Below the pieces are notes generated by a model. The model ran no database searches and was not told where the DNA came from. It was given only the letters and a program-made list of their open reading frames with translations. This document shows positions 1 to 7,277 of a stretch of DNA of 64,000 nt, one piece after another (within the stretch, counting starts at the first letter, position 1; each line of letters starts with the position of its first letter). The DNA lies in NCBI RefSeq assembly GCF_003011965.1, contig NZ_PXWG01000006.1:62001-126000 (forward strand). Direction: 5' to 3'. Position numbers and translations under genes: made by a program. The DNA is from Streptosporangium nondiastaticum. Lineage in GTDB: Bacteria; Actinomycetota; Actinomycetes; Streptomycetales; Streptomycetaceae.

Positions 1-1183
1 GGAGGTCGAGCACGTACGGGTCGATGGTCTCCTCGACCTCCAGCCGCACGGGCGGGCCGAAGCGGCGCCGCATGAGCTCCTTCTCCAGTGCCTGCAGCAG
101 GTTCTCGGCGTCGTCCTCCTCGACCTCCAGGTCCTCGTTGCGCGTCACGCGGAACATGTGGTGCGCGAGCACCTCCATGCCGGGGAAGAGCTCCTCCAGG
201 TGCGCGGCGATCACGTCCTCCAGGGGGACGTAGCGCTGCGGGGACGCCTCCAGGAAGCGGGAGAGGATCGGCGGCACCTTCACCCGGGCGAAGTGGTCGT
301 GCCCGCTGACCGGGTTGCGGACGACCACGGCCAGGTTGAGGGACAGCCCCGAGATGTACGGGAAGGGGTGCGCGGGGTCGACGGCCAGCGGCGTCAGCAC
401 GGGGAAGATCTGCTGCCGGAAGAGGGTGAAGAGGCGGCCCTGCTCCTTGTCGGTCAGCTCGTTCCAGCGGATGAGGTGGATGCCCTCCTCGGCGAGCGCG
501 GGGGCGACGTCCTGCTGGTAGCAGGCGGCGTGCCGGGCCATGAGCTCGCGGGAGCGGGTCCAGATCAGCTCCAGCACCTCGCGGGGCTGCAGCCCGGACG
601 CGGAGCGGGTGGCCACGCCGGTGGCGATGCGGCGCTTGAGTCCGGCGACGCGCACCATGAAGAACTCGTCCAGGTTGCTCGCGAAGATCGCGAGGAAGTT
701 GGCGCGTTCGAGGAGGGGCGTGGCCGGATCCTCCGCCAGCTCCAGGACCCGCTCGTTGAACGCCAGCCAGCTGCGCTCGCGGTCCAGGAAGCGGCCCTGC
801 GGGAGGGGCCCGTCGGCCTGGGCGTCGTCGTCGCCGTCTCCCCGGCCGGGCTCGCGGGCCGTGCGGGAGCCGTAGCCGTCGTGCCCGTAACCGTCGTGGC
901 CGTAGCCGTCGTCGTCGTACACGTCGTGGCCGTACGGGTACGGACCGAGGTCGGCGTCCAGGTCGGGCTCCAGGCCCGGGGAGGCGGCGGGGCCCGCGAC
1001 GGCGTAGGGCCGGTGCGCGGCGATGGAGCCGACGGAAGGCTGCGGGTTGCCGTAGGCCTCGGCGAGGCGCTCGCCGGAGTCGGTGCGGCCGTTGCGGCCG
1101 TTGCGGGCGCGGCGGCCGGTGACGTCGTCGCTGCGGTCGCCGTGCTGCTGGTCATGGGCCTGTGCGCGGGACGACTGGGTCAT
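1..1183 (-). CDS. ppk: Polyphosphate kinase 1, N-terminal part (cut by window edge)
   Basis: Polyphosphate kinase 1 makes long-chain polyphosphate from ATP reversibly. About 394 N-terminal codons are visible and the gene continues beyond the left edge. After a roughly 95-residue Asp/Gly/Tyr-rich extension comes the PPK1 N-domain hallmark [16 protein letters not shown], then [20 protein letters not shown] and [10 protein letters not shown]. The catalytic histidine region lies outside the window. The ATG at 1183 is the first in-frame start before that extension. The upstream region has an 11-bp tandem repeat and only a weak PHO-box-like stretch near 1319-1338. PhoP control of ppk is known in Streptomyces but is not clearly readable here. 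Confidence 0.93.
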   Translation of the reverse strand, partial: MTQSSRAQAHDQQHGDRSDDVTGRRARNGRNGRTDSGERLAEAYGNPQPSVGSIAAHRPYAVAGPAASPGLEPDLDADLGPYPYGHDVYDDDGYGHDGYGHDGYGSRTAREPGRGDGDDDAQADGPLPQGRFLDRERSWLAFNERVLELAEDPATPLLERANFLAIFASNLDEFFMVRVAGLKRRIATGVATRSASGLQPREVLELIWTRSRELMARHAACYQQDVAPALAEEGIHLIRWNELTDKEQGRLFTLFRQQIFPVLTPLAVDPAHPFPYISGLSLNLAVVVRNPVSGHDHFARVKVPPILSRFLEASPQRYVPLEDVIAAHLEELFPGMEVLAHHMFRVTRNEDLEVEEDDAENLLQALEKELMRRRFGPPVRLEVEETIDPYVLDL

Positions 1184-1371
1184 GTTCCCATGGTGCCGCG
1201 CCGGGGGCGGGCCGGGCGCGTCGACGGCGGGCGCGTCGGGGGCGGCGCGGAGCCTTCGAGCGGGTGCGGGTGGCACGGCGGGTGGCACAGCGGGCTGCAT
1301 TCCGCAAGGCTCGCAACCGCGGTTGAATCATGGGTAACGTCCACATGGCGTGTGGGCGTCCTGTGCGGCGG

Positions 1372-1415
1372 ATCGCGGGGGCATTGCGGGGGCATCGCGG
1401 GGGCATCGCGGGGCT
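1372..1415. repeat. Four tandem 11-bp units
   Basis: Four consecutive 11-bp copies of ATCGCGGGGGC (second copy ATT, last ending CT) lie between ppk and the ABC permease. The function is unknown. Confidence 0.8.
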
Positions 1416-1432
1416 CCACCACCGGCGCCGGA

Positions 1433-1510
1433 GCGTCAGGGGCGGAGCCGCCACGTCAGGGCCCCGCGTCAAAGGCCCAGGGGCCCCGCGTCAGGGGCAG
1501 AGCCGCCGCA
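1433..1510. repeat. Duplicated 3' end of the ABC permease gene
   Basis: The sequence GCGTCAGGGG(CA/CG)GAGCCGCC occurs at 1488-1508, where it contains the stop codon of the permease read on the minus strand. It occurs again at 1433-1453 with two differences. Partial copies (CCCCGCGTCA) lie between them. This is one of several stop-codon-associated duplications in the window. Confidence 0.7.
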
Positions 1511-2513
1511 TCCGCCACAGCGCCCCCGCCGCGCACACGACCGCCGCGGCGGCCACGAGACCCGCCTGGGCCAGTTCCAGGCGCTGGAAGTGGGCGGGCG
1601 GATGGTAGTCGAGGTAGTACCCGTCGGCACCGTGCCGGGCGAGGCAGTCGGTGGGTACGGGGGCCAGGTGACAGTCCGTGTCGGGCAGGCGCGTGCCCGA
1701 CACGGTGATCGCCCCGCGCTCGTACTCCCAGGAGTCCTTGCCGGCGAACGGCCGGGTCTCCAGGTACGACATCCGGGTCGTGGTCACCGGATCCGCCAGG
1801 TACGGGCGGACGGCGGTCAGCGGCCAGTACAGCAGCACGCACGCGAAGGCCGTGACGGCCATGGCCGGCAGCGTGCGCCTGAGCAGCAGGCCGGCGAGCG
1901 CCCCGAGCGCGGCGCCGAACAGCACGTTCGTGACGGGCGCGGGGCCGAGCGCGTCGAACGCCTCGTACCAGTGCGTGCCGTCCACCAGCCGGCCGTGGTC
2001 GAGGTGCCCCACGGACCGCCAGGTCCACAGGAACACCGCGGACAGCACCGAGGCCCCCACGAGCAGGGCGGCGACCGGCAGCCCGAGCTTCGCGGCGAAC
2101 CAGCGCAGCGGCGAGACGGACTGCGTCCACGCCACCTTGTACGTGCCGCTCTCCAGCTCGCGCGCGATCACGGGACCGGCCACGAACATGCCGGCGAAGA
2201 GCGGCAGGAACTCCAGCAGGAGGGCGTTGCCGCCGAGGAAGCCGCCGTAGCGGAGCCCGAATTCCTCGACGGCGGCCGCGTGCGCCGCGCAGTCGCCCTC
2301 GGTGGCGCAGGGGGCGGCCAGGCCGTGTGCCGCGACGTACTCCGTCATCGCGCCGCGCAGCCAGACCAGTTCGGCGCAGAGCGCGGCGAGGACGGCGAGG
2401 GCGGTCCAGGCGGCGATGCGGTGCCGGCGCCAGACGACCCAGGCGGTGCCGAGGGTCCGGGGCGGGCGCGGGGCGGAGCCGGCGGCAGTACGGCTGACGG
2501 TCGTGGCGCTCAC
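1491..2513 (-). CDS. ABC transporter permease
   Basis: Integral membrane protein of 340 residues that pairs with the ATPase encoded just upstream. The hydrophobic segments begin with AAWTALAVLAALCAELVWL near residue 35. There is a large loop with two cysteines, then LLLEFLPLFAGMFVAGPVIA, followed by the ARELESGTYKVAWTQSVSP stretch typical of ABC-2-like transporters, and further helices to the C-terminus. The GTG start at 2513 overlaps the ATPase stop by 4 bp (GTGA), so translation is probably coupled. Together with the ATPase and the GntR regulator this resembles the GntR(YtrA)-ABC operons of Gram-positive bacteria. The substrate cannot be read from sequence. Confidence 0.85.
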   Translation of the reverse strand: MSATTVSRTAAGSAPRPPRTLGTAWVVWRRHRIAAWTALAVLAALCAELVWLRGAMTEYVAAHGLAAPCATEGDCAAHAAAVEEFGLRYGGFLGGNALLLEFLPLFAGMFVAGPVIARELESGTYKVAWTQSVSPLRWFAAKLGLPVAALLVGASVLSAVFLWTWRSVGHLDHGRLVDGTHWYEAFDALGPAPVTNVLFGAALGALAGLLLRRTLPAMAVTAFACVLLYWPLTAVRPYLADPVTTTRMSYLETRPFAGKDSWEYERGAITVSGTRLPDTDCHLAPVPTDCLARHGADGYYLDYHPPAHFQRLELAQAGLVAAAAVVCAAGALWRMRRLCP

Positions 2514-3445
2514 GCCGCCGCCCGGTACCGGCGCGGTTCGGCGCTGGGGGCGAGGAGCGGGGGCGCGCCGGGGGCGCGCAGGTGGGCGAGGAGGAGCTCT
2601 TCCAGGGAGGGCTCGGCGGCCTTCCACTGCCCGGCGACCGGGCCGTCGGGCCGCACGAGGGCGGTCAGCTGCCGCCCCGTGGCGCGGGCCTCGACAACGG
2701 TGTGCATGGCGAACTCCCGCGGCAGGCCCGGCCCTTCGTGGCGGCCCACGAGGACGGTGTGGGCGGCGAGCAGGTCCTCGACCTCGCCCGCGAGCCGGAC
2801 CCGGCCGTCGGCTATCAGCAGCAGGTAGTCGCAGACCCCTTCGAGCTCGGCGAGGACGTGGGAGGCGATCACGACGGTGGTGGCGTGCTCGGCGGCCTGG
2901 CCCATGAGGGCCGCCGTCATCTCGTGCCGCGCGAGCGGGTCGAGGTCGGCCATCGGCTCGTCCAGCAGCAGGACTTCGGGGCGCTTGCCGAAGGCGAGGG
3001 CGAGGGCCACGCGGGTGCGCTGGCCGCCGGAGAGGTCGCCGATGCGGGCCCCGGACGACAGCCCGCCGTCGGCGACGGTGCGCTCGGCGGCGGCCTGGTC
3101 CCAGCGGCCGGGGTTCAGCTCGCGGCCCATGCGGAGGGTGTCGGCGATCGTGAACCGCGGGTAGAGCGGCTTGTCCTGGGAGAGGTAGGCGACGCGCGGG
3201 CGCACGTCCGCGGCGCCCGGGCGGCCGCCGAAGACGGTGAGGGAGCCCTCGGTGGGGCGGCGCAGCCCCGCGGCGAGCGACAGCAGCGTGGACTTGCCGG
3301 CGCCGTTGGGCCCGACGAGCGCGCAGACGCGGCCCGCGGGCAGCCGGAAGGAACAGTCCCGCAGCGCCCAGCGGCGCCGGAACCGCACGCCGAGGCCCAC
3401 GGCCTCCAGGGCGGTCCGCTCGGGTTGAAACGTCAGGCCGGTCAT
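2510..3445 (-). CDS. ABC transporter ATP-binding protein
   Basis: Nucleotide-binding subunit of 311 residues for the permease that follows it. Walker A is GPNGAGKST near residue 45, the signature is DLSGGQ, and Walker B with the catalytic glutamate is VLLLDEPMADLDP. The C-terminal 100 residues, after the ATPase core, match the extension common in exporter-type single-NBD subunits. It sits 86 bp downstream of the GntR regulator on the same strand and ends in a GTGA overlap with the permease, so the three genes form one operon. Confidence 0.92.
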   Translation of the reverse strand: MTGLTFQPERTALEAVGLGVRFRRRWALRDCSFRLPAGRVCALVGPNGAGKSTLLSLAAGLRRPTEGSLTVFGGRPGAADVRPRVAYLSQDKPLYPRFTIADTLRMGRELNPGRWDQAAAERTVADGGLSSGARIGDLSGGQRTRVALALAFGKRPEVLLLDEPMADLDPLARHEMTAALMGQAAEHATTVVIASHVLAELEGVCDYLLLIADGRVRLAGEVEDLLAAHTVLVGRHEGPGLPREFAMHTVVEARATGRQLTALVRPDGPVAGQWKAAEPSLEELLLAHLRAPGAPPLLAPSAEPRRYRAAA

Positions 3446-3456
3446 CCACTCCCCCT

Positions 3457-3492
3457 ACGTTCTGCCTACGCCGCACGTTCTGCCTACGCTGC
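3457..3492. repeat. Two tandem 18-bp units
   Basis: ACGTTCTGCCTACGC(C/T)GC is repeated twice head to tail in the gap between the GntR gene and the ABC ATPase gene. It may be a slippage product. No function is evident. Confidence 0.75.
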
Positions 3493-3531
3493 GGTCGCCA
3501 CGCCGGTCGTCCGTCCGTACGCCGCCGCGCG

Positions 3532-3930
3532 CTACGTCGCTTCCGCGGGCCCGCCGAACCCCTCCTCCAGGACGGAGGCGAGCAGCGCGGCCACGTCCTC
3601 CCGGTCGAGGCCGGCCTCGCGGGCGCGGTGCATCCAGTCCGCGAGCTCGGCCCGCAGCGGCGACCCGGCGGCGGCCTGCGGCCGGGCCAGCGACCGCCGC
3701 ACGAACGTCCCGAGCCCCGGCCGCGCCTCGACGAGCCCCTCGCGGTCGAGCTCGCGGTAGGCCTTCAGGACGGTGTTGGGGTTGATCGCCGTGGCCGCGA
3801 CGACCTCCTTGGCCGTGGGCAGCTTGTCCCCGGGCGCGAGCAGCCCCAGCCGGAGGGCCTGTTTGACCTGCTGGACGATCTGCAGGTACGTGGCGACCCC
3901 GCTGCGCCGGTCGATGCGGAACTCGACCAC
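3532..3930 (-). CDS. GntR-family regulator (YtrA-like)
   Basis: Transcriptional repressor of 132 residues with the short GntR architecture. The winged helix covers residues 10-75 (YLQIVQQVKQALRLGLLAPG, then VVAATAINPNTVLKAYRELD) and ends in GLVEARPGLGTFV, followed by a short C-terminal helical tail and no large effector domain. This is the YtrA subfamily, which usually regulates the adjacent ABC operon. The GTG at 3930 is preceded by GAAAGGGG. An 11-bp-arm palindrome immediately upstream is its likely autoregulatory operator. Confidence 0.88.
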   Translation of the reverse strand: MVEFRIDRRSGVATYLQIVQQVKQALRLGLLAPGDKLPTAKEVVAATAINPNTVLKAYRELDREGLVEARPGLGTFVRRSLARPQAAAGSPLRAELADWMHRAREAGLDREDVAALLASVLEEGFGGPAEAT

Positions 3931-3936
3931 GCGGGC

Positions 3937-3964
3937 CCCTTTCACTACTTGACTAGTGAAAGGG
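3937..3964. promoter_or_regulatory. Inverted repeat, probable GntR operator
   Basis: Perfect inverted repeat with 11-bp arms CCCTTTCACTA and TAGTGAAAGGG separated by CTTGAC, ending 7 bp upstream of the GntR start codon. The position suggests autorepression of the GntR-ABC operon. A TTGACA (minus strand) at 3985-3990 could be the -35 element. Confidence 0.7.
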
Positions 3965-4048
3965 TGCGGGACGGGGCGGTGACCTGTCAAACGGAGCCCT
4001 GCGCGGCGTACGGGGAGGCCGGAGTCCCCGTACGCACGCTCCCGTCGT

Positions 4049-4402
4049 TCACAGCCCGGCCTCCGTCTCGGCCGTCTCACGGATGGATTGGATCTCGGCA
4101 AGCACAGCGGCGGGGTCAGCTTCTCCCGCATCCACGATCCGCTCCAGTTCGCGGAGCCTGGCAGCGCGCTCGGGGTGACGCTCGACGGCAACGAAGATGG
4201 CCCAGGAGTGGGCGAAGGCCCGCAGCGGGGCAAGGCTGCCGGTCTTCTGGGCGTCGGTGGCGGCCTCGAACAAGTGCCGCGTCAGGGCGGGGACGCGGCT
4301 GGGGGCGATCTCGGAGACCGCGGCCCACAGGGCGTCGGGCGTCAGCTCCGGCATCGGGATCAACGGGCCGTGGGGGCCGCTCGGCCGCTCACTCACGTTC
4401 AC
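4049..4402 (-). CDS. Small helical protein, DUF6247-like
   Basis: A 117-residue soluble, helix-rich acidic protein with no signal peptide. It contains PDALWAAVSEIAPSRVPALT, FAHSWAIFVAVERHPERA and RLRELERIVDAGE. It resembles the small proteins annotated in Streptomyces as DUF6247, found in cassettes with HTH proteins and sometimes a RelE-like toxin; this assignment is from memory. The GTG at 4402 overlaps the stop of the upstream HTH remnant by 4 bp (GTGA). No toxin gene follows here. The next downstream feature is the GntR operator region, so the cassette looks incomplete. Confidence 0.65.
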   Translation of the reverse strand: MNVSERPSGPHGPLIPMPELTPDALWAAVSEIAPSRVPALTRHLFEAATDAQKTGSLAPLRAFAHSWAIFVAVERHPERAARLRELERIVDAGEADPAAVLAEIQSIRETAETEAGL

Positions 4403-5159
4403 CCCCTCACTGCCGGAGCACCACCCCCGCGCAGAGCCGCCCGCACGGCGCCCGCGCCCCGGAGCGCCGCCGCGACCGCGGGGTCCCCCGTGTCGGCCGA
4501 GGCGCGGCAGCACTCCCGGCACAAGATCTCGTCCGCCTCGGGCCGGAACAGCCTCGGCTGGACGTGATCGCCTGCGCACTCCCGCATCCCGGCCACCCGG
4601 GACGGCGCCGCCCCGGCGCCCTGAGGCATCGAGGCACGCTGCTCGGCGAACGTCGGGGCCTGCGGCATCTTACGGAGCAACCGGTCCCGGACCAGGCCCG
4701 CCGGGTGGTGCACCACCTGCGGGAGATGGGCGGTCAGCGCCTCCCGGAACTCCGTCATCGGCACGCCCCGCCGCAACCACTCCCCCGCCAGCGGCGCCAG
4801 CCGGGCCACGTCCGGCGCCGACAATCTCAGCCGCCGCTCGTTCCGGACCACCGCGGCCAGCGCGCGGGCTCCTCGCTCCTCGGCCGCCCCCTCGGCCGTC
4901 TCCTCCGCCGCCGGGGAGGGAGGGTGGCAGTTGTTCTCACCGTTGTTGTCTTCTGGGGAACGGCCGACGGCCCGACCGGTCGGCTCACCGGCGGCCGGTA
5001 AACCGCCCGTCGGCAACCCGCCGTCCCTTACGGCAGCGGCTCGTCCGTGCCGTCGGGCAGCGACAACTGCCAGGCCAGGCATCAGACAACGTCGGAGGAC
5101 AGCCGGGGACGGCGGAGGATCTCGTTCAATACCTGCGCGTGAAGAAGGACGCAGGAGGG
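4399..5159 (-). pseudogene. 5'-truncated HTH-type regulator (C-terminal part), interrupted by the TnpB element
   Basis: The reading frame encodes the C-terminal part of a common Streptomyces HTH regulator. It has a Pro/Gly/Glu-rich linker with an Asn-rich patch (SPEDNNGENN), the conserved helical module RLRLSAPDVARLAPLAGEWL and LPQVVHHPAGLVRDRLL, and a Cys tail (GMRECAG, CRECCRAS). No N-terminal helix-turn-helix is present. Instead the frame continues upstream into the right end of the tnpB element, where an ATG at 5241 lies inside element sequence. I infer that insertion removed the promoter and N-terminus. A translated product from an internal start is possible because the downstream gene still overlaps its stop. 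Confidence 0.55.
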
Positions 5160-5300
5160 TTGACGCTCCCCCACGTGAACGTGAGGTCCCACCGGACCGC
5201 CATTGTTTGGCGGCGATCGTAGGTGGTTCCTGCTTCATCACCCACCGCCCGGTTTGCCAGGTCTTACGTGGGCTCCACAGGCGTTTTACGTGTCCGGACG
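5150..5300 (-). ncRNA. Probable omega-RNA (reRNA) and right end of the TnpB element
   Basis: TnpB elements encode a guide RNA that starts in the 3' part of tnpB and runs through the right end into flanking DNA. Read on the minus strand, the sequence after the tnpB stop (5286) is compactly structured. CCCAC...GTGGG encloses CCTGG/CCGGG pairing, then come GATGAAGCAGGAACC, a CCGCCA-AACAA-TGGCGG hairpin at about 5198-5215, and a CACGT/CACGTG pairing followed by GCGTCAA ending near 5160. TCAA is a plausible right-end cleavage tetranucleotide by analogy with IS608. If so, the guide would be read from 5159 downward. The ends are inferred. Confidence 0.55.
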
Positions 5301-6431
5301 CCCCTCGGCCACGATGCGCCGCCCTTCAAGGCGGAGGTTGTACTCGGCGTTCTGGTCTCGGTCGTGGATGGTGCCGCATTCACACGTCCAGGCGCGTATC
5401 CGCAGTCCGGCCTTTCCCTTCGGGCCGGTGAGCGCCCCGCACGCAGAGCACAACTGGGTGGAGGGGAACCACCTGCCGACCTTGACGAATGTGCGCCCGT
5501 ACCTCGCGCACTTGGCTTCGAGGGTGCGGGCGAACCTGCCCCACGACTGATCGTGCAAGGACTTGCCGAAACTCTTGGCCATACCCCTCACCGCCAGGTC
5601 CTCCAGATACACGGCTTGGCTCTCACGCGTAATCTTGGTGGTTTCCTGCTCGATGAAGTCACGTCGCTGGTCAGCAATGCGAGCATGGATCTTGGCTACG
5701 GCGAGCTTGGCTTTGCGCCGGTTGTTGGAGCCTTCCTGGCATCGGCTGAGCTTGCGCTGAGCGCGCTTGAGCTTCTTCTCCTGACGCCGGAAGAACTTCG
5801 GGGATGCGACCTTCCGTCCGCGCAGCACAGCGTAGGAGGAGAGACCAAGGTCGATCCCGGTATCGGTCCCCTCCCGGTCCAGCTCGGGCAGCGGCTTATC
5901 TTCGGCCTCTACGACGAACGAGGCGAAGTATCTTCCTGCGGCATCCTTGATGACCGTAACCGTCGACGGGGCGGAGGGCAGTTCTCGGGACCAGCGGACC
6001 TCAACGTCGCCGATCTTCGGGAGCCGGAGCCTGCCGCCCTCGGTGACGGAGAAGCGAGCTGCTTTGGTAAACCGCACGGCCTGGCGGCTGGTCTTCCGCT
6101 TGAAGCGCGGCGGACCGATCTTCGGCCCCTTACGGGTTCCCTTCTTCGAAGCGAAGAAGTTGCTGTACGCGGTCTGGAGATCCCGAAGGGAAGACTGGAG
6201 TATGACCGCCGACACTTCGCCGAGCCAGGCCCGTTCCTTAGTCTTCTTCGCCTCGGTGATGACCCGCTTGGCCAGCGCTACGACTGAGGGTAGGGGCTTG
6301 CCCTGCGCGTAGGCGTCCTGACGGATACGCAGTGCGTCATTCCAGACGACGCGGGCGCACCCGAACGCCTTCGCCAGCTCGATCCTCTGCGGGGTGCCCG
6401 GGTACAGCCTGAACTGGTACCTGAGCTTCAC
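5286..6431 (-). CDS. tnpB: TnpB RNA-guided endonuclease of an IS200/IS605-type element
   Basis: Full-length TnpB of 381 residues, the ancestor-type nuclease of Cas12. The N-terminal OrfB helix-turn-helix/wedge region starts KLRYQFRLYP with AFGCARVVWNDAL. The RuvC-like catalytic triad is intact: D194 in GIDLGLSSYAVL, E277 in VYLEDLAVRGM and D359 in HDRDQNAEYNL. The zinc finger has CSACG (328/331) and CECG (350/352). There is no tnpA transposase in the window, so this is an IS1341-like solo element, mobile only if TnpA acts in trans. The GTG at 6431 has a GGGAGG Shine-Dalgarno. No frameshift is visible, so the nuclease may be active. Confidence 0.95.
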   Translation of the reverse strand: MKLRYQFRLYPGTPQRIELAKAFGCARVVWNDALRIRQDAYAQGKPLPSVVALAKRVITEAKKTKERAWLGEVSAVILQSSLRDLQTAYSNFFASKKGTRKGPKIGPPRFKRKTSRQAVRFTKAARFSVTEGGRLRLPKIGDVEVRWSRELPSAPSTVTVIKDAAGRYFASFVVEAEDKPLPELDREGTDTGIDLGLSSYAVLRGRKVASPKFFRRQEKKLKRAQRKLSRCQEGSNNRRKAKLAVAKIHARIADQRRDFIEQETTKITRESQAVYLEDLAVRGMAKSFGKSLHDQSWGRFARTLEAKCARYGRTFVKVGRWFPSTQLCSACGALTGPKGKAGLRIRAWTCECGTIHDRDQNAEYNLRLEGRRIVAEGRPDT

Positions 6432-6734
6432 GCGGCCACACCTCCCTCATAAACGGTGAGGTACTGACACCGCCCCAGATGCCATGCTTGAGCATCTCTA
6501 GAAACGGTCCAGATCTCTCTGCGGGCACGAGCCCGTGTTGGTGCTGTCAGCACCATCGGGAGCCGCCTCGCTTCCGTACGAAGCAACCCGATGCGCGCAC
6601 CGTAGCCCGCAAACGCATACGGACACGCCACTGCGGCCAACTACCGCCCCCACCGGGTGAATCACACTGCTGGTCGGGGCGTCCTGCTTCGCCCATCCCT
6701 TACGCTGCGCGCTGCTGACGCCCCTGCCGGGCAG
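6432..6734. other. Left-end region of the TnpB element with hairpins
   Basis: About 300 bp between tnpB and the flavoprotein gene. Read on the minus strand it contains GGTGCT-GAC-AGCACC, CGGGC-TCGT-GCCCG and ATGCT-CA-AGCAT hairpins before the tnpB Shine-Dalgarno. This is the expected type of structure for an IS200/IS605 left end. An open frame (6428-6640, minus) ends in a GTGA overlap with the tnpB start; I do not recognise it and treat it as doubtful. The exact left boundary cannot be fixed. Confidence 0.45.
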
Positions 6735-7277
6735 CTAGGCCGGAAGTGCATCGATGGCAGCCTGCCACGGGTAGGCATCGAGGTTTCCCTGCTTCGGCTT
6801 GTGGGGGACGAAGCCGCCGTCGCCGAGAAGCACGGTGACACCGGCCGCCCGCAGTGTCTCGACGTTACGAGCGACGGCAGGGTGCCGCCCTTGGGCATCG
6901 TTCCAGTGCGGAAGCGCAACGATGGGGAGGCCGAGCCCAATCCCCTCGGTGATGAGGCCCAAAGCCAGGGTGTCGCTGATTCCGGCTGCCCACTTGTTGA
7001 AGGTGTTGGCGGTCAGCGGAGCGACGAGCAACGCGTCGGGCGCAGGCAGGACATCCTCTTGCGAAGGCAACTTGTACTGGTGGCGGATGGGGTGGCCGGT
7101 CAGCTCACAGAGCCGTTCGAATTCCCCGTGGGCGTCTTCCGTGATCCACCGGTGGGCAGAGGGAGTGAGGATCAGGCAGACATCCCAGCCGGCGGCCTGG
7201 GCGGCCCGGATGGCGACGTCGAGACGCCGGGCGGGCGGGGCGGCACAAGCGATCAGATAGAGCGTCCGATTCGTCAT
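6735..7277 (-). CDS. Flavoprotein of the HFCD (PPC decarboxylase/LanD-like) family
   Basis: FMN-binding Rossmann-type protein of 180 residues. The N-terminal strand TLYLIACAAPPA, the helix-strand VAIRAAQAAGWDVCLILTPS and the PASANT-like motif PLTANTFNKWAAGISD are typical of homo-oligomeric flavin-containing Cys decarboxylases. It is too short to be the bifunctional CoaBC and lacks the synthetase domain. The ATG at 7277 overlaps the stop of the XRE regulator (ATGA), so the two are translationally coupled. XRE-flavoprotein pairs recur in Streptomyces but have no assigned role that I know of. The true substrate is unknown. Confidence 0.8.
   Translation of the reverse strand: MTNRTLYLIACAAPPARRLDVAIRAAQAAGWDVCLILTPSAHRWITEDAHGEFERLCELTGHPIRHQYKLPSQEDVLPAPDALLVAPLTANTFNKWAAGISDTLALGLITEGIGLGLPIVALPHWNDAQGRHPAVARNVETLRAAGVTVLLGDGGFVPHKPKQGNLDAYPWQAAIDALPA

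Noticed and set aside
1300-1345. PHO box upstream of ppk
   Set aside because: GTTACCCATGATTCAACC (minus strand) is only a weak match and lacks two clean 11-bp units, so it is not listed as a site.
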